Of a stretch of 64,000 nt of DNA, positions 26,108-34,415 are shown piece after piece (the stretch's first letter is position 1; each line of letters begins with the position of its first letter). The translations under genes were made by a program, and so were the position numbers. The notes beneath the pieces are model-generated. The model was not told where the DNA came from. It searched no databases and was given only the letters and a program-made list of their open reading frames with translations. The stretch is from Roseiarcus sp963794155 (GTDB lineage: Bacteria > Pseudomonadota > Alphaproteobacteria > Rhizobiales > Beijerinckiaceae): NCBI GenBank assembly GCA_963794155.1, contig CAWCCX010000016.1, forward strand, positions 186,001 through 250,000. The letters run 5' to 3'.

Positions 26108-26661
26108 AATCGACCGCCGGCAGTCAAATGATCAACCGCCAAACGCCGCGTTGGGGATGGGGGCTCACCGGATCCGGTCATTTCCTGAAGGAAAGTCTAG
26201 CCTTGATCCGCGAGCTTGAACACGTGGACGTCTTCCTTAGTAAGGCGGGAGACGAAGTGCTGCGCATGTACAAGCAGGAGCTCGGGTTGCCCCGCTCCGT
26301 GCGCATCTACCGTGACACGTCCGCAAGTTCGGTAACCGTCGGTCAATTCTATTACGGGGTCTATCATACGCTGATCGTCGCTCCCGCGACTTCGAATGCT
26401 GTCGCTAAATTCGTTTACGGGATTTCCGACGATTTCATTACCAACGTTTTTGCTCAGGCCGGCAAGTGCCGCGTTCCGATAGTTGTCTTCGCCTGCGACA
26501 CGGCGCCGGAACTCGAGACAGAAGCGCCGAAAGGGATGGTGAAGGTCTACCCGCGCGCGATCGATCTGGAGAACCGTGAGCGCCTTGGGCGTTTCGTCGG
26601 CGCAACAACGGTCGAACTCGATCACCGAGCTTCGCGGTGCAATCGCAAAGCGACGAAGTGA
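26104..26661 (+). CDS. Archaeoflavoprotein AfpA/DmrX-like flavoprotein
   Basis: A flavoprotein of up to 185 residues: WGWGLTGSGHFLKESL is the FMN-binding start, and VAPATSNAVAKFVYGISDDFITN the second FMN segment of the flavodoxin-like decarboxylase-type fold. Related proteins are DmrX/DmrB dihydromethanopterin reductases and archaeal AfpA, so a reduction step in H4MPT synthesis or recycling is inferred. TTG overlaps the previous stop (TTGA); ATG at 26128 (MINRQTPRW) is an alternative start. Confidence 0.78.
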   Translation: MKSTAGSQMINRQTPRWGWGLTGSGHFLKESLALIRELEHVDVFLSKAGDEVLRMYKQELGLPRSVRIYRDTSASSVTVGQFYYGVYHTLIVAPATSNAVAKFVYGISDDFITNVFAQAGKCRVPIVVFACDTAPELETEAPKGMVKVYPRAIDLENRERLGRFVGATTVELDHRASRCNRKATK

Positions 26662-26670
26662 AATCGCGGC

Positions 26671-28068
26671 ATGAGGGAGCGCGTTCTGTTTCTAACCGGT
26701 CGCCTCGCTCAAAGCCGCCTCGAGAAGGTCTTGCACGGGATCGAGCCGACGGCGTTCGACTGGTCAATCTTCAACGTTGGGGTCAAGGTCGCGGCGCTGA
26801 TGACCGAGCCCATACTCATGCGCAGGCTGCCGCGCCCGCTTAATGCCGACCGCGTCGTCGTCCCAGGCCGCTGCCGCGCCGACCTCTCTCGCTTGACCCG
26901 AGAATTTGGTAGTCAATTTCAGCGCGGACCCGACGAATTGAAAGACCTGCCGGAGTTTCTCGGGAAAGCCGGCACGATGCTGGATTTGTCGCGCCATGCG
27001 CTCAGAATATTCGCCGAGATCGTCGATGCTTCGCAAATAAGTCTCGAGGCTATTCTCTCCCGCGCCGAACTTTTGCGCACCGAGGGCGCCGACGTCATTG
27101 ATCTCGGTTGCCTACCGGATACTCCCTTCCCCCATCTCGAGGACGCCGTACGAGAACTGAAGGCAAGGGCATTGGCGGTCAGCGTCGATTCGGCGGAGCC
27201 CGACGAGCTGCGACGAGGCGGCGGCGCAGGCGCGGATTACCTCCTCAGCCTTACCGAGCGCAGTATCGCGATCGCCGAAGAAACGGGCGCGCGGCCGGTG
27301 TTGATCCCGAGCCCACACGGTGATCTCGCTTCGCTTTATCGCGCCGCCGAAGAGTCCCAAAAGCGAGGTCTCGACGCCATCCTTGACCCGGTCCTCGATC
27401 CTATCCATTTCGGCTTCGCCAACTCGCTCTCGCGCTATCGCGAGGTGCGCTCGCGGCTGCCCGACGCGGAAATGTTGATGGGCACTGGCAATCTGACGGA
27501 ATTGACGGACGCCAACTCCGTGGGCGTTACGGCCTTATTGCTCGGAATCTGCTCGGAACTCGGCATCGCCAACGTTTTGACCGTCCACGTCAGCTCGCAC
27601 ACCCGCCGCACGATCCAAGAGCATGATGCGGCGCGCCGAATCATGTTTGCGGCAGCGGCGGACAACAGCCTTCCGAGGGGCTATGGACGCGCGTTGCTGC
27701 AAATCCACGACCGGGCGCCCTTTCCGTATTCGAGCCAGGAGATCGCGGAGGTTGCTGGGCAACTAAAAGACGAGAACTTTCGGATTGAGGCCGCCGAGGA
27801 CGGAATTCACGTCTATAACCGCGCCGGCCACTTCGTCGCCCGAGACGCTTTTGCCCTATTCGATAAACTCGGAGTCGAAACCGACGCCGCGCATGCGTTT
27901 TACCTCGGCGCCGAGTTGATGAAGGCCGAAATCGCCTTTCAGCTCGGCAAACGATACGCGCAGGACGAGCCGCTGGATTGGGGTTGCGCAACCGACCGGC
28001 GTGCTGAGGATAGAACCCGGCTGAGTGCGGCGGGCCATACGCTGCGCTCGCGTACGGCGAACGGGTGA
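26671..28068 (+). CDS. DUF6513/dihydropteroate synthase-like H4MPT biosynthesis protein
   Basis: A 465-residue protein with an N-terminal domain (residues about 1-120, MRERVLFLTGRLAQSRLEKVL) specific to H4MPT organisms and a TIM-barrel domain related to dihydropteroate synthase: GADVIDLGCLPDTPFPHLEDAV, ILDPVLDPIHFGFANSL and EMLMGTGNLTELTDANSVG. It is the candidate for joining the pterin with the arylamine moiety in H4MPT synthesis, or a related step. The gene order AfpA/DHPS-like/DUF447/HisA-like is typical of methylotroph H4MPT clusters. Confidence 0.82.
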   Translation: MRERVLFLTGRLAQSRLEKVLHGIEPTAFDWSIFNVGVKVAALMTEPILMRRLPRPLNADRVVVPGRCRADLSRLTREFGSQFQRGPDELKDLPEFLGKAGTMLDLSRHALRIFAEIVDASQISLEAILSRAELLRTEGADVIDLGCLPDTPFPHLEDAVRELKARALAVSVDSAEPDELRRGGGAGADYLLSLTERSIAIAEETGARPVLIPSPHGDLASLYRAAEESQKRGLDAILDPVLDPIHFGFANSLSRYREVRSRLPDAEMLMGTGNLTELTDANSVGVTALLLGICSELGIANVLTVHVSSHTRRTIQEHDAARRIMFAAAADNSLPRGYGRALLQIHDRAPFPYSSQEIAEVAGQLKDENFRIEAAEDGIHVYNRAGHFVARDAFALFDKLGVETDAAHAFYLGAELMKAEIAFQLGKRYAQDEPLDWGCATDRRAEDRTRLSAAGHTLRSRTANG

Positions 28069-28072
28069 GTTT

Positions 28073-28672
28073 ATGCCGTTGATCCGCGAAGCCATCGTCA
28101 GCACCGTCAATGCGCTCGGCGAGCCCCATCTGGCCCCTCTTGGGCTGATCGCCGAAGGCCAAGAATGGATTCTGGCGCCGTTTCATCCCTCCACGACGCT
28201 CGATAATCTGCGCCAGGCGCCATTCGCCGTTGCGAATTTGACCGATGACGTGCGCGTCTTTGCTGGATGTCTCACTGGGCGTCGCAACTGGCCGCTAACT
28301 CCTGCTGCGGTCGTTGCCGCGCCACGGTTGGCCGCCAGTTTGTCGCATCTCGAACTCGTTGTCGTCGACGTGCGCGAAGATGAACTGAGGCCTCGCTTCG
28401 TGTGCCGCGTTGCACATCGCGCTTCGCACGCGCCCTTCCAAGGCTTCAATCGGGCGCAAGCGGCAGTCATCGAAGGCGCGGTGTTGGTCAGCCGGTTGCA
28501 TCTCTTGCCCCGGGCGGAAGTCGAGGCCGAACTGGCGCGTCTCGAAATCATCGTCGGCAAGACGGCTGGCGCGGCGGAGGCCGAAGCCTGGAGCTGGCTC
28601 AAGGACAAGGCGGCGCAAGTCTTCGCCTTTGGCGCCTCGGAGGCCGGGCTTGCAGGTCATCCCGGTCATTGA
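28073..28672 (+). CDS. DUF447 FMN-binding split-barrel protein
   Basis: A 199-residue protein matching the DUF447 family of H4MPT-using archaea and methylotrophs: IREAIVSTVNALGEPHLAPLGL at the start, HPSTTLDNLRQAPFAVANLTDDVRVFA in the middle, and NRAQAAVIEGAVLVSRL later. The fold is a flavin-reductase-like split barrel; the reaction is unknown. ATG at 28073 lies 4 bp after the preceding stop and is preferred over the upstream in-frame GTG. Confidence 0.8.
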   Translation: MPLIREAIVSTVNALGEPHLAPLGLIAEGQEWILAPFHPSTTLDNLRQAPFAVANLTDDVRVFAGCLTGRRNWPLTPAAVVAAPRLAASLSHLELVVVDVREDELRPRFVCRVAHRASHAPFQGFNRAQAAVIEGAVLVSRLHLLPRAEVEAELARLEIIVGKTAGAAEAEAWSWLKDKAAQVFAFGASEAGLAGHPGH

Positions 28673-29342
28673 CCTCATGGGCGGCGTAGTCGTTCGCGCG
28701 CGGATGGGCGATCGCGCGTCTTACCAGCCGCTCGAATCGCCGCTTTCGCGAACCAGCGACCCGGTCGCTGTCGTGAACGGTCTTCTCTCGGTCTATCCAT
28801 TTTCTACGCTCTATGCCGCGGATCTCGATGCGATCCAGGCCAACGGCGAAAATATACCCACGCTGCGCCGCATTCGCGCAGAGTTTCCAGCGTTGCAAAT
28901 GTGGGTCGATAACGGCCGGGCAGATCCCGCCGCGCTCGAGGCTCTCATAGGGGCCGATCTGGGCGCGCCGGTCATTGGCAGCGAGTCGCAACGCAACAGC
29001 GCGCTAATCGCACAGCACAGGGGTTCCAGGCGCATCATACTGTCGCTCGATTTTCGCGGCGATGCGTTTCAGGGCCCAGGCCAGATCTTGGCCGAACCGG
29101 CGCTTTGGCCGCGCCGGATCATCGTCATGACGCTTGCGCGAGTCGGCAGCGCCGCAGGCCCCGATCTCGCGCGGTTCGCCGCGATCCGATCGATCGCCGG
29201 CGGGCGCGAAATCTATGCCGCGGGAGGCGTGCGCGACACGACCGATCTCTTAGCGCTCAAGGCCGCAGGCGCCTCCGGCGCCTTGATCGCGACCGCGCTG
29301 CACGAGCGGCGGATCGTCGGGGCCGACCTAGAGGCGATCTGA
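28650..29342 (+). CDS. HisA/HisF-related protein of H4MPT cluster
   Basis: A TIM-barrel protein of about 230 residues related to HisA: LQVIPVIDLMGGVVVRARMGDR at the N-terminus, LYAADLDAIQANGEN, LQMWVDNGRADP and IYAAGGVRDTTDLLALKAAGASGAL with the C-terminal phosphate site. In methylotrophs and methanogens this hisAF-related family is tied to the C1 pathway and not to histidine synthesis; its substrate is not established. The start is probably TTG at 28650, overlapping DUF447 by 23 bp; no ATG is suitably placed. Confidence 0.78.
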   Translation: MQVIPVIDLMGGVVVRARMGDRASYQPLESPLSRTSDPVAVVNGLLSVYPFSTLYAADLDAIQANGENIPTLRRIRAEFPALQMWVDNGRADPAALEALIGADLGAPVIGSESQRNSALIAQHRGSRRIILSLDFRGDAFQGPGQILAEPALWPRRIIVMTLARVGSAAGPDLARFAAIRSIAGGREIYAAGGVRDTTDLLALKAAGASGALIATALHERRIVGADLEAI

Positions 29343-29360
29343 GTCGCCGCGTCGCCGCGA

Positions 29361-29753
29361 TCAGGTTTTCTTGCCGTCGGGGCCGAACTGTTTGAGGTAG
29401 GAGATAACATTGGCGATGTCTTCGTCGGATGGCAGGCCTGGAAAGACCATCTTGGTGCCAGGGACCTTGGCTTTCGGGTTCTTGAGGTATTCCTTGAGTG
29501 TCGCCTCATCCCAAGTGATGCCTGAATTCTTGTTGGAGTCGGAATAATGATAATCGGGATATGTACCCGCGGGCCGGCCTACAACGCCGTTGAGGACCGG
29601 GCCGACAAAGTTCTTTGCGCCCTCGCCGATCTGATGGCAGATCTTGCACTTGGCGAAGACCTTCTCGCCAGCCGCGGCGTCCTGCGCCGCCGCGGCGCCC
29701 ATCGAAGCAACGAGCGCCGCCCCCGCGACCGAAAAACTCAAAAACAGCCTCAC
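29361..29753 (-). CDS. Cytochrome c, class I (c2/cH-like)
   Basis: A 130-residue exported cytochrome c. After a signal peptide (cleavage near AAAAQ) comes the haem site CKICH in EKVFAKCKICHQIGEGAKN and the axial methionine segment KMVFPGLPSDEDIANVISYL. This resembles cytochrome cH, which passes electrons from XoxG/MxaG to the oxidase. Start is GTG at 29753 with GGGAGG upstream; the open frame continues upstream without a plausible start. Convergent with the HisA-like gene. Confidence 0.85.
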   Translation of the reverse strand: MRLFLSFSVAGAALVASMGAAAAQDAAAGEKVFAKCKICHQIGEGAKNFVGPVLNGVVGRPAGTYPDYHYSDSNKNSGITWDEATLKEYLKNPKAKVPGTKMVFPGLPSDEDIANVISYLKQFGPDGKKT

Positions 29754-30132
29754 ATTCTCCTCCCTGATATCATACCCATGCCGTCTACTAGCCGAAGCGG
29801 GCGGTTGTGCGCAGGCTCGTGACTTAGCAATTGCGGCGGCCGAGGGATAGGCCATGTATTTCTACGCGCAGCGACGGGATTTGAGGACCTTAACTCCATT
29901 CTCTCCGCAACTCAGCGCGACCCCACCGTGCCGGCTGGCGGGACGGGCTCGCAACTAAAAGACATGCGAACTGCAATTCCCCCGGTGGCCGTCGCGTGCG
30001 GGCAAGCGCGGGCTACCCGCAGGAATAGCTCACGACCGCGTTTCATTGGACAAGCGAAGATGCGAGCGGGCGGCGACGATTCAGACAAACGTTCAACGTA
30101 GGTGACGTAACCCGCGAGGGGTGCTAGCTTAC
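29754..30132. other. Intergenic region upstream of pqqA, no gene seen
   Basis: About 380 bp between the cytochrome and pqqA leader. Short open frames on either strand have no recognisable product or ribosome site. The pqqA promoter is expected here but no clear -35/-10 pair was identified. Confidence 0.4.
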
Positions 30133-30164
30133 CTCCTTGTGGGATACGAATGACCCACAAGGAG
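30133..30164 (+). promoter_or_regulatory. Perfect inverted repeat in pqqA leader
   Basis: CTCCTTGTGGG (30133-30143) and its exact complement CCCACAAGGAG (30154-30164) are separated by 10 bases. It ends 22 bp before the pqqA ATG. The right arm contains an AAGGAG identical to the real ribosome site at 30173-30178. It could be a leader hairpin controlling translation or a binding site for a dimeric regulator. Confidence 0.65.
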
Positions 30165-30186
30165 AGAAACTCAAGGAGTTGAATTC

Positions 30187-30264
30187 ATGAACTGGAATAC
30201 TCCTGTCGTTGTGGAACTCTGCGCAGGCATGGAAGTCACCGCCTATCTCTCGGCACAGATGTAG
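30187..30264 (+). CDS. pqqA: PQQ precursor peptide
   Basis: A 25-residue peptide, MNWNTPVVVELCAGMEVTAY plus five residues. The Glu16-Val-Thr-Ala-Tyr20 spacing is the substrate motif that PqqE cross-links in PQQ biosynthesis. AAGGAG lies 8 bases upstream of the ATG. No pqqB-E follows, so it is a solitary copy next to PQQ-enzyme-associated genes. Confidence 0.9.
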   Translation: MNWNTPVVVELCAGMEVTAYLSAQM

Positions 30265-30275
30265 CGGTGAGCGGG

Positions 30276-30304
30276 TCTGCCCGCCCCCCAGGGGGCGGAC
30301 AGAG
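30276..30304 (+). repeat. GC-rich hairpin just after pqqA
   Basis: TCTGCCCGCCCC and GGGGCGGACAGA pair in a long stem with one mismatch, 12 bp past the pqqA stop. There is no U-run, so it is more likely a stability or attenuation hairpin than an intrinsic terminator. The 220 bp beyond hold no recognised gene. Confidence 0.55.
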
Positions 30305-30525
30305 ATTGGGACAAGGCCAGGCGAAGCGAGCGGCAGAACTGAACGCTGGCCAGCTCCAGAGTGTCGAGTTTAGCTATCTTCAGAAGGTCGTTCCGCTGGC
30401 GACGATGAACGCCTCGACACGTCCACCGATGGGACACGGCCTCTCGTACGGGCAGGCAATGTCTCGCAACATCTGAGGTCGGCGTCTGGGTCTCATCTGA
30501 CCGCGATGGTTGGAAAGCGCATTGC

Positions 30526-30770
30526 GTGGTTTTCGCTGCGGCTTTCGTGCTGTTTTCTGCGGTGGTCCAGGTTGCCAATGCCGACCCGCTCGCAGCATGA
30601 TCCACGAAGCACAGTCTCGCAAAGCGATCTCGATCCTCGATATCCCTCCCGCGAACGACTTCATCGGCGACGCGCGCATGGCGCTCGTCGACGCCAATAT
30701 CGCCCCGGGCGAAGATCCGCTTGCGCCGCTGAACAGGATGCTCGCCGATGGCGTCCGCTTTTTCATCTGA
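30526..30770 (+). pseudogene. Remnant of PQQ-associated ABC substrate-binding protein (PedA1/LutA-type)
   Basis: A signal-peptide-like reading (VVFAAAFVLFSAVVQVANADPLAA, in one frame to about 30600) meets, in the next frame, ISILDIPPANDFIGDARMAL and LNRMLADGVRFFI before a stop at 30770. From memory, these segments resemble the N-terminal part of the periplasmic substrate-binding proteins that precede the PedA2-type beta-propeller in PQQ-associated ABC clusters. The frame break and the missing ~300 C-terminal residues indicate a deleted gene. A genuine 57-residue protein starting at 30597 is the alternative. Confidence 0.55.
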
Positions 30771-30800
30771 CACCCTCGGCGTCAACCGGCCGGAGAGCAA

Positions 30801-31796
30801 ATGCGAACTTCAATGAACCGAACGTCGCGCTGCGTTGCCGCGTTTGTCCTGCTAGCGGGCCTCGGCGCCCTTTCACGTCCGACCCAGGCAATGACAGCCT
30901 ATATCACCAACGAGAAGGGCAATTCGATCTCGGTGATCGACCTTGACAAACTCGAAGTCACGAGAACGGTCAAGGTCGGCCAAAGGCCGCGGGGCATCGC
31001 CTTGAGCAAGGACGACGCGCTGATGTTTGTTTGCCTTGGCGACGACGACACGATTGCTGTCATCGACGCAAAGACGTTGAAGGAGGTCGGCGAGCTCCCG
31101 TCGGGGCCGGATCCTGAGCAATTGCGCGTGAGCCCGGATGGGAAGCTCGTCTTCGTCGCCAACGAAAACGACGCGCTGTTGACCGCAATCGATATCGCGA
31201 CGCGCAAGGTGGTCAGCGAATTTCCAGTCGGTGTTGAGCCTGAGGGAGTCGCGGTCAGTCCCGATGGGTCAATCGTCGTCAATACGTCCGAGACGACCAG
31301 CATGGCCCACCTCATCGATTGGCAAAACAAGAAGATCGTGGCCAACATTCTCGTTGATCCCCGTCCGCGATACGCGGAGTACACCAAGGACGGCCTAGAA
31401 CTGTGGGTGACGTCAGAGGTCGGGGGAACGGTCAGCGTCATCGACCCGATCAAGCACGTGGTCAAGCGGAAGATCACGTTCGACGTGCCGGGACTCGCAA
31501 AGGAGCAGATCCAGCCCGTAGGCATTCGGTTCAGCGCCGACGGCAAACTTGCGTTCGTCGCGACGGGCCCGGCCAATCGCGTCGCGGTCATCGACGCGGC
31601 GACCAAACAGGTGCTCAAATATTTGTTGGTCGGCCAACGCGTCTGGCAATTGGAGCTGACGCCGGACGGCAAGTATCTTTTGACGACTAACGGCGTTTCC
31701 AATGACGTATCGGTCATCGACGTGGCCGCGCTGAAGGTGATCAAATCGATTACGGTCGGTTCGTTTCCTTGGGGCGTCGCGATCTCGAAACAATGA
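30801..31796 (+). CDS. PQQ-associated YVTN beta-propeller protein (PedA2-like)
   Basis: A 331-residue exported protein (signal to about residue 30) made of YVTN-type repeats: AYITNEKGNSISVIDLDKL, DTIAVIDAKTL, LLTAIDIATRKV, GTVSVIDPIKHVV, RVAVIDAATKQV and DVSVIDVAALKV, giving a six- to seven-blade propeller. Family members precede ABC ATPase and permease genes linked to PQQ alcohol dehydrogenases; the Pseudomonas putida PedA1A2BC set is implicated in rare-earth uptake. The stop overlaps the next ATG (ATGA). Confidence 0.85.
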   Translation: MRTSMNRTSRCVAAFVLLAGLGALSRPTQAMTAYITNEKGNSISVIDLDKLEVTRTVKVGQRPRGIALSKDDALMFVCLGDDDTIAVIDAKTLKEVGELPSGPDPEQLRVSPDGKLVFVANENDALLTAIDIATRKVVSEFPVGVEPEGVAVSPDGSIVVNTSETTSMAHLIDWQNKKIVANILVDPRPRYAEYTKDGLELWVTSEVGGTVSVIDPIKHVVKRKITFDVPGLAKEQIQPVGIRFSADGKLAFVATGPANRVAVIDAATKQVLKYLLVGQRVWQLELTPDGKYLLTTNGVSNDVSVIDVAALKVIKSITVGSFPWGVAISKQ

Positions 31797-32572
31797 TCGC
31801 GGTCGCCGAGGCGACGCTGGGGGCGACCGTTAGCGCGCTCTCGGTCGAGAGCGTGTCGCACGCCTATGGAGCGCGAATCGCGCTCGATGAGGTGAGTTTC
31901 GATGTCGATCCTAGCAGTTTCACCGTGCTGTTGGGCTTGAACGGCGCGGGCAAGAGCACGTTGTTCTCGGTGATCACGCATCTTTATGTGAGCCGGTCCG
32001 GAGTGGTGCGCATTTTTGGTCGCGACGTCGCGCGTGATAGCGGGGCCGCTCTCGCCCTGCTTGGCGTCGTGTTCCAGCAGCGCACGCTCGATCCCGATCT
32101 CAGCGTCGCGCAGAACCTCGCCTATCACGGCGCATTGCATGGCATTGGCCGGCGTGAAACGCGCGCGCGACAGGCGATCCAACTCGCCCGCGTCGGTCTC
32201 GCCGACCGAGCCCACGACAAGGTGCGCTTTCTTTCCGGCGGTCAGATGCGCCGGGTCGAGATCGCGCGGGCGCTCTTGCACCGGCCGCGCATGTTGCTGC
32301 TCGACGAGCCGACGGCGGGGCTCGACATCAAGGCGCGCGCCGGGATTCTCGAGGTTGTGCGCGGTCTCGTCGCCGACGAAGGAATAGGCGTCCTTTGGGC
32401 GACCCATCTGGTCGACGAGATTCGTGACGACGATCATGTGGTCGTGCTGCATCAAGGGCGCGTGCTCGCCAGTGGCCCCTCCCGTTCCGTCGTTGGCGCC
32501 GCGGGCGCGCGTTCGATCGGCGAGGCGTTCACGTCATTAACCGGCGGCGGCGGTGAAGGAGGAGAATGGTGA
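31793..32572 (+). CDS. ABC transporter ATP-binding protein (PedB-like)
   Basis: A 259-residue ABC ATPase: Walker A GLNGAGKST (about residues 46-54), signature LSGGQMRR (about 149-156), Walker B MLLLDEPTAGLD and the switch histidine in WATHLVDE. The close match to ABC-2-type ATPases and the position between the beta-propeller and an ABC-2-type permease identify it as the PQQ-associated set (PedB/LutE-like). The ATG at 31793 overlaps the propeller stop and is preferred to the in-frame start at 31769. Confidence 0.9.
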   Translation: MIAVAEATLGATVSALSVESVSHAYGARIALDEVSFDVDPSSFTVLLGLNGAGKSTLFSVITHLYVSRSGVVRIFGRDVARDSGAALALLGVVFQQRTLDPDLSVAQNLAYHGALHGIGRRETRARQAIQLARVGLADRAHDKVRFLSGGQMRRVEIARALLHRPRMLLLDEPTAGLDIKARAGILEVVRGLVADEGIGVLWATHLVDEIRDDDHVVVLHQGRVLASGPSRSVVGAAGARSIGEAFTSLTGGGGEGGEW

Positions 32573-33405
32573 GCGAGGCCGTCCTTGACACCGAGCGGCC
32601 GTTCGGCTGGACGCAGCGCTTGATCTGCCTCCACGGCATCGTGTGGCGCGAGAGTTTGCGCTTTCTCCACCAGCGCGAGCGCTTCATCTCCGCGCTGGTG
32701 CGACCGATGGTCTGGCTGTTTATCTTCGCCGCCGGATTTCGCCAGACTTTGGGCGTGTCAATCATGCCGCCCTACGACACTTATGTTCTCTACGAGGTCT
32801 ACATCACGCCGGGACTGATCGCGATGATCCAGCTCTTCAACGGCATGCAATCCTCGCTGTCGATGGTCTACGACCGTGAAATGGGCAGCATGCGGATGCT
32901 GCTGATTAGCCCCGCGCCGCGCTGGTTTCTCCTGACGTCGAAGCTGATCGCCGGCGTCGCGGTTTCGATTCTGCAAGTCTATGCCTTTCTCGTCGTCGCT
33001 TACTTCTGGGAGATCGAGCCGCCGACTTGGTGGGGCTATCTGACCGTGCTGCCGGCGCTGGCGCTGTCCGGTCTCATGCTCGGCGCGCTCGGCATGCTTT
33101 TGTCCTCGCTCATCAAGCAGCTTGAGAATTTCGCCGGGGTGATGAATTTCGTCATCTTCCCGATGTTCTTCGCGTCCTCGGCCCTCTATCCGCTGTGGCG
33201 CGTGCAAGAGGGAAGCCCCTGGCTCGCGACCGTCTGCAGGCTCAATCCCTTCACCTATTCGGTCGAATTGATCCGTTTCGCCTTCTACCAGCAGGTCAAT
33301 TGGCTGGCGCTGGGGGTCGTGGCGGGTTGCACGGCGGCGTTCCTAGGCGGCGCCGTGATTGCCTACGATCCGGCGCGCGGCATGCTGATGCGCCGGGGCG
33401 GGTGA
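32566..33405 (+). CDS. ABC-2 type permease (PedC-like)
   Basis: A 279-residue membrane protein with about six hydrophobic segments and the ABC-2 permease pattern: FIFAAGFRQTLG, SMVYDREMGSMRMLLISPAPRWF with the conserved coupling helix, and FPMFFASSALYPLW. It overlaps the ATPase by 7 bp. GTG at 32569 or the ATG at 32566 may be used. With the two preceding genes it forms the propeller-ATPase-permease trio. Confidence 0.9.
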   Translation: MVSEAVLDTERPFGWTQRLICLHGIVWRESLRFLHQRERFISALVRPMVWLFIFAAGFRQTLGVSIMPPYDTYVLYEVYITPGLIAMIQLFNGMQSSLSMVYDREMGSMRMLLISPAPRWFLLTSKLIAGVAVSILQVYAFLVVAYFWEIEPPTWWGYLTVLPALALSGLMLGALGMLLSSLIKQLENFAGVMNFVIFPMFFASSALYPLWRVQEGSPWLATVCRLNPFTYSVELIRFAFYQQVNWLALGVVAGCTAAFLGGAVIAYDPARGMLMRRGG

Positions 33406-33425
33406 TGCGTGGCGGACACTAACGA

Positions 33426-34412
33426 ATGCTCATGATCAAACGCTTGCTCGTTGCTACTCTCGCTCTCGCCGCGAGCGCCTGGCTCGCGTCCGGCGCCGAA
33501 GCGGCCGACCGCCTGCGCATTGCGATCCAGAAGACCGGAACGGCGGCTTGGGAAATCGAGCTGATCAAGGCGCGCGGGCTCGACAAGGCCGGAAATCTGG
33601 ACATCGAGACGATCGAGCTTGCTTCCACCGACGCGGGCAAGGTTGCGCTTGAGGGCGGCGCCGTCGACATGGTTGTCGGGGACTGGATTTGGGCGGCGCG
33701 CGAACGAGCGCTCGGCGACAAACTCCTGTTCACGCCTTATTCGAGCGCGCTGGGCGCGGTGATGGCGCCGAAGGATTCGCCGGTCCATGCAGTCGCCGAT
33801 CTCGCCGGCAGATCCATTGGCGTCGCCGGCGGACCGATCGACAAAAGCTGGCTCATGTTGCGGGCGGCGGCGCTCGGCGCGGGGTTCGACCTCACCAAGG
33901 ATGCGCGGCCGTCATACGGCGCGCCGCCACTCATCGCCGAGAAGTTTGTCCAAGGCGAGACCGAGACTGCGCTCGAATTCTGGAATTTCTCCGCCGATCT
34001 CGAGGAACGCGGCTTCGGGCGCGCAATCGAAATGTCCGATGTCGAGAAGGCGCTCGGCGCAAGCGGCCCGGTAGCGATGACCGGCTACGTGTTCAGCGAG
34101 GCTTTCGCGGCTTCGCACAAAGATGTTCTGCGGCGTTATTTCGCCGCCGTGGCGGAGGCGCGCAAAATCCTGGCGGAAGATTCGAGCGCCTGGGAGCCGA
34201 TCAAGGCGCGACTCCGCCTGAAAGATGATGCGGCGCTCGCAGTCTATCGCCAGCGCTATCTCGAAGGCGTGCCGAAGCGGACCGTCGCCGAGGAGGCCGC
34301 CGACGCGCGCGTGCTTTATCGCCGATTGGCGGAGGTCGGCGGTGAGCAGCTGGTCGGCAAGGCGAAGGAACTCGACGCCGCTCTCTTCTACGATCCTGCG
34401 ACGAGCGAATAG
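33426..34412 (+). CDS. NitT/TauT-type ABC substrate-binding protein
   Basis: A 328-residue exported binding protein (signal to about residue 27, ending GAEAAD) of the NMT1/SsuA/NrtA family: LRIAIQKTGTAAWEIELIKARGLDKAG, the KVALEGGAVDMVVGDWIW strand-helix, and a ligand hinge near DLAGRSIGVAGGPIDKSW. It is followed directly by its permease and ATPase. The ligand is not evident; the set sits downstream of the PedC-like permease and may be co-transcribed (21 bp gap). Confidence 0.85.
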   Translation: MLMIKRLLVATLALAASAWLASGAEAADRLRIAIQKTGTAAWEIELIKARGLDKAGNLDIETIELASTDAGKVALEGGAVDMVVGDWIWAARERALGDKLLFTPYSSALGAVMAPKDSPVHAVADLAGRSIGVAGGPIDKSWLMLRAAALGAGFDLTKDARPSYGAPPLIAEKFVQGETETALEFWNFSADLEERGFGRAIEMSDVEKALGASGPVAMTGYVFSEAFAASHKDVLRRYFAAVAEARKILAEDSSAWEPIKARLRLKDDAALAVYRQRYLEGVPKRTVAEEAADARVLYRRLAEVGGEQLVGKAKELDAALFYDPATSE

Positions 34413-34415
34413 GAC

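Noticed and set aside
30267..30476. Short plus-strand open frame after pqqA
   Set aside because: It starts with GTG inside the hairpin region, shows no PqqB or other similarity, and has non-coding-like composition.
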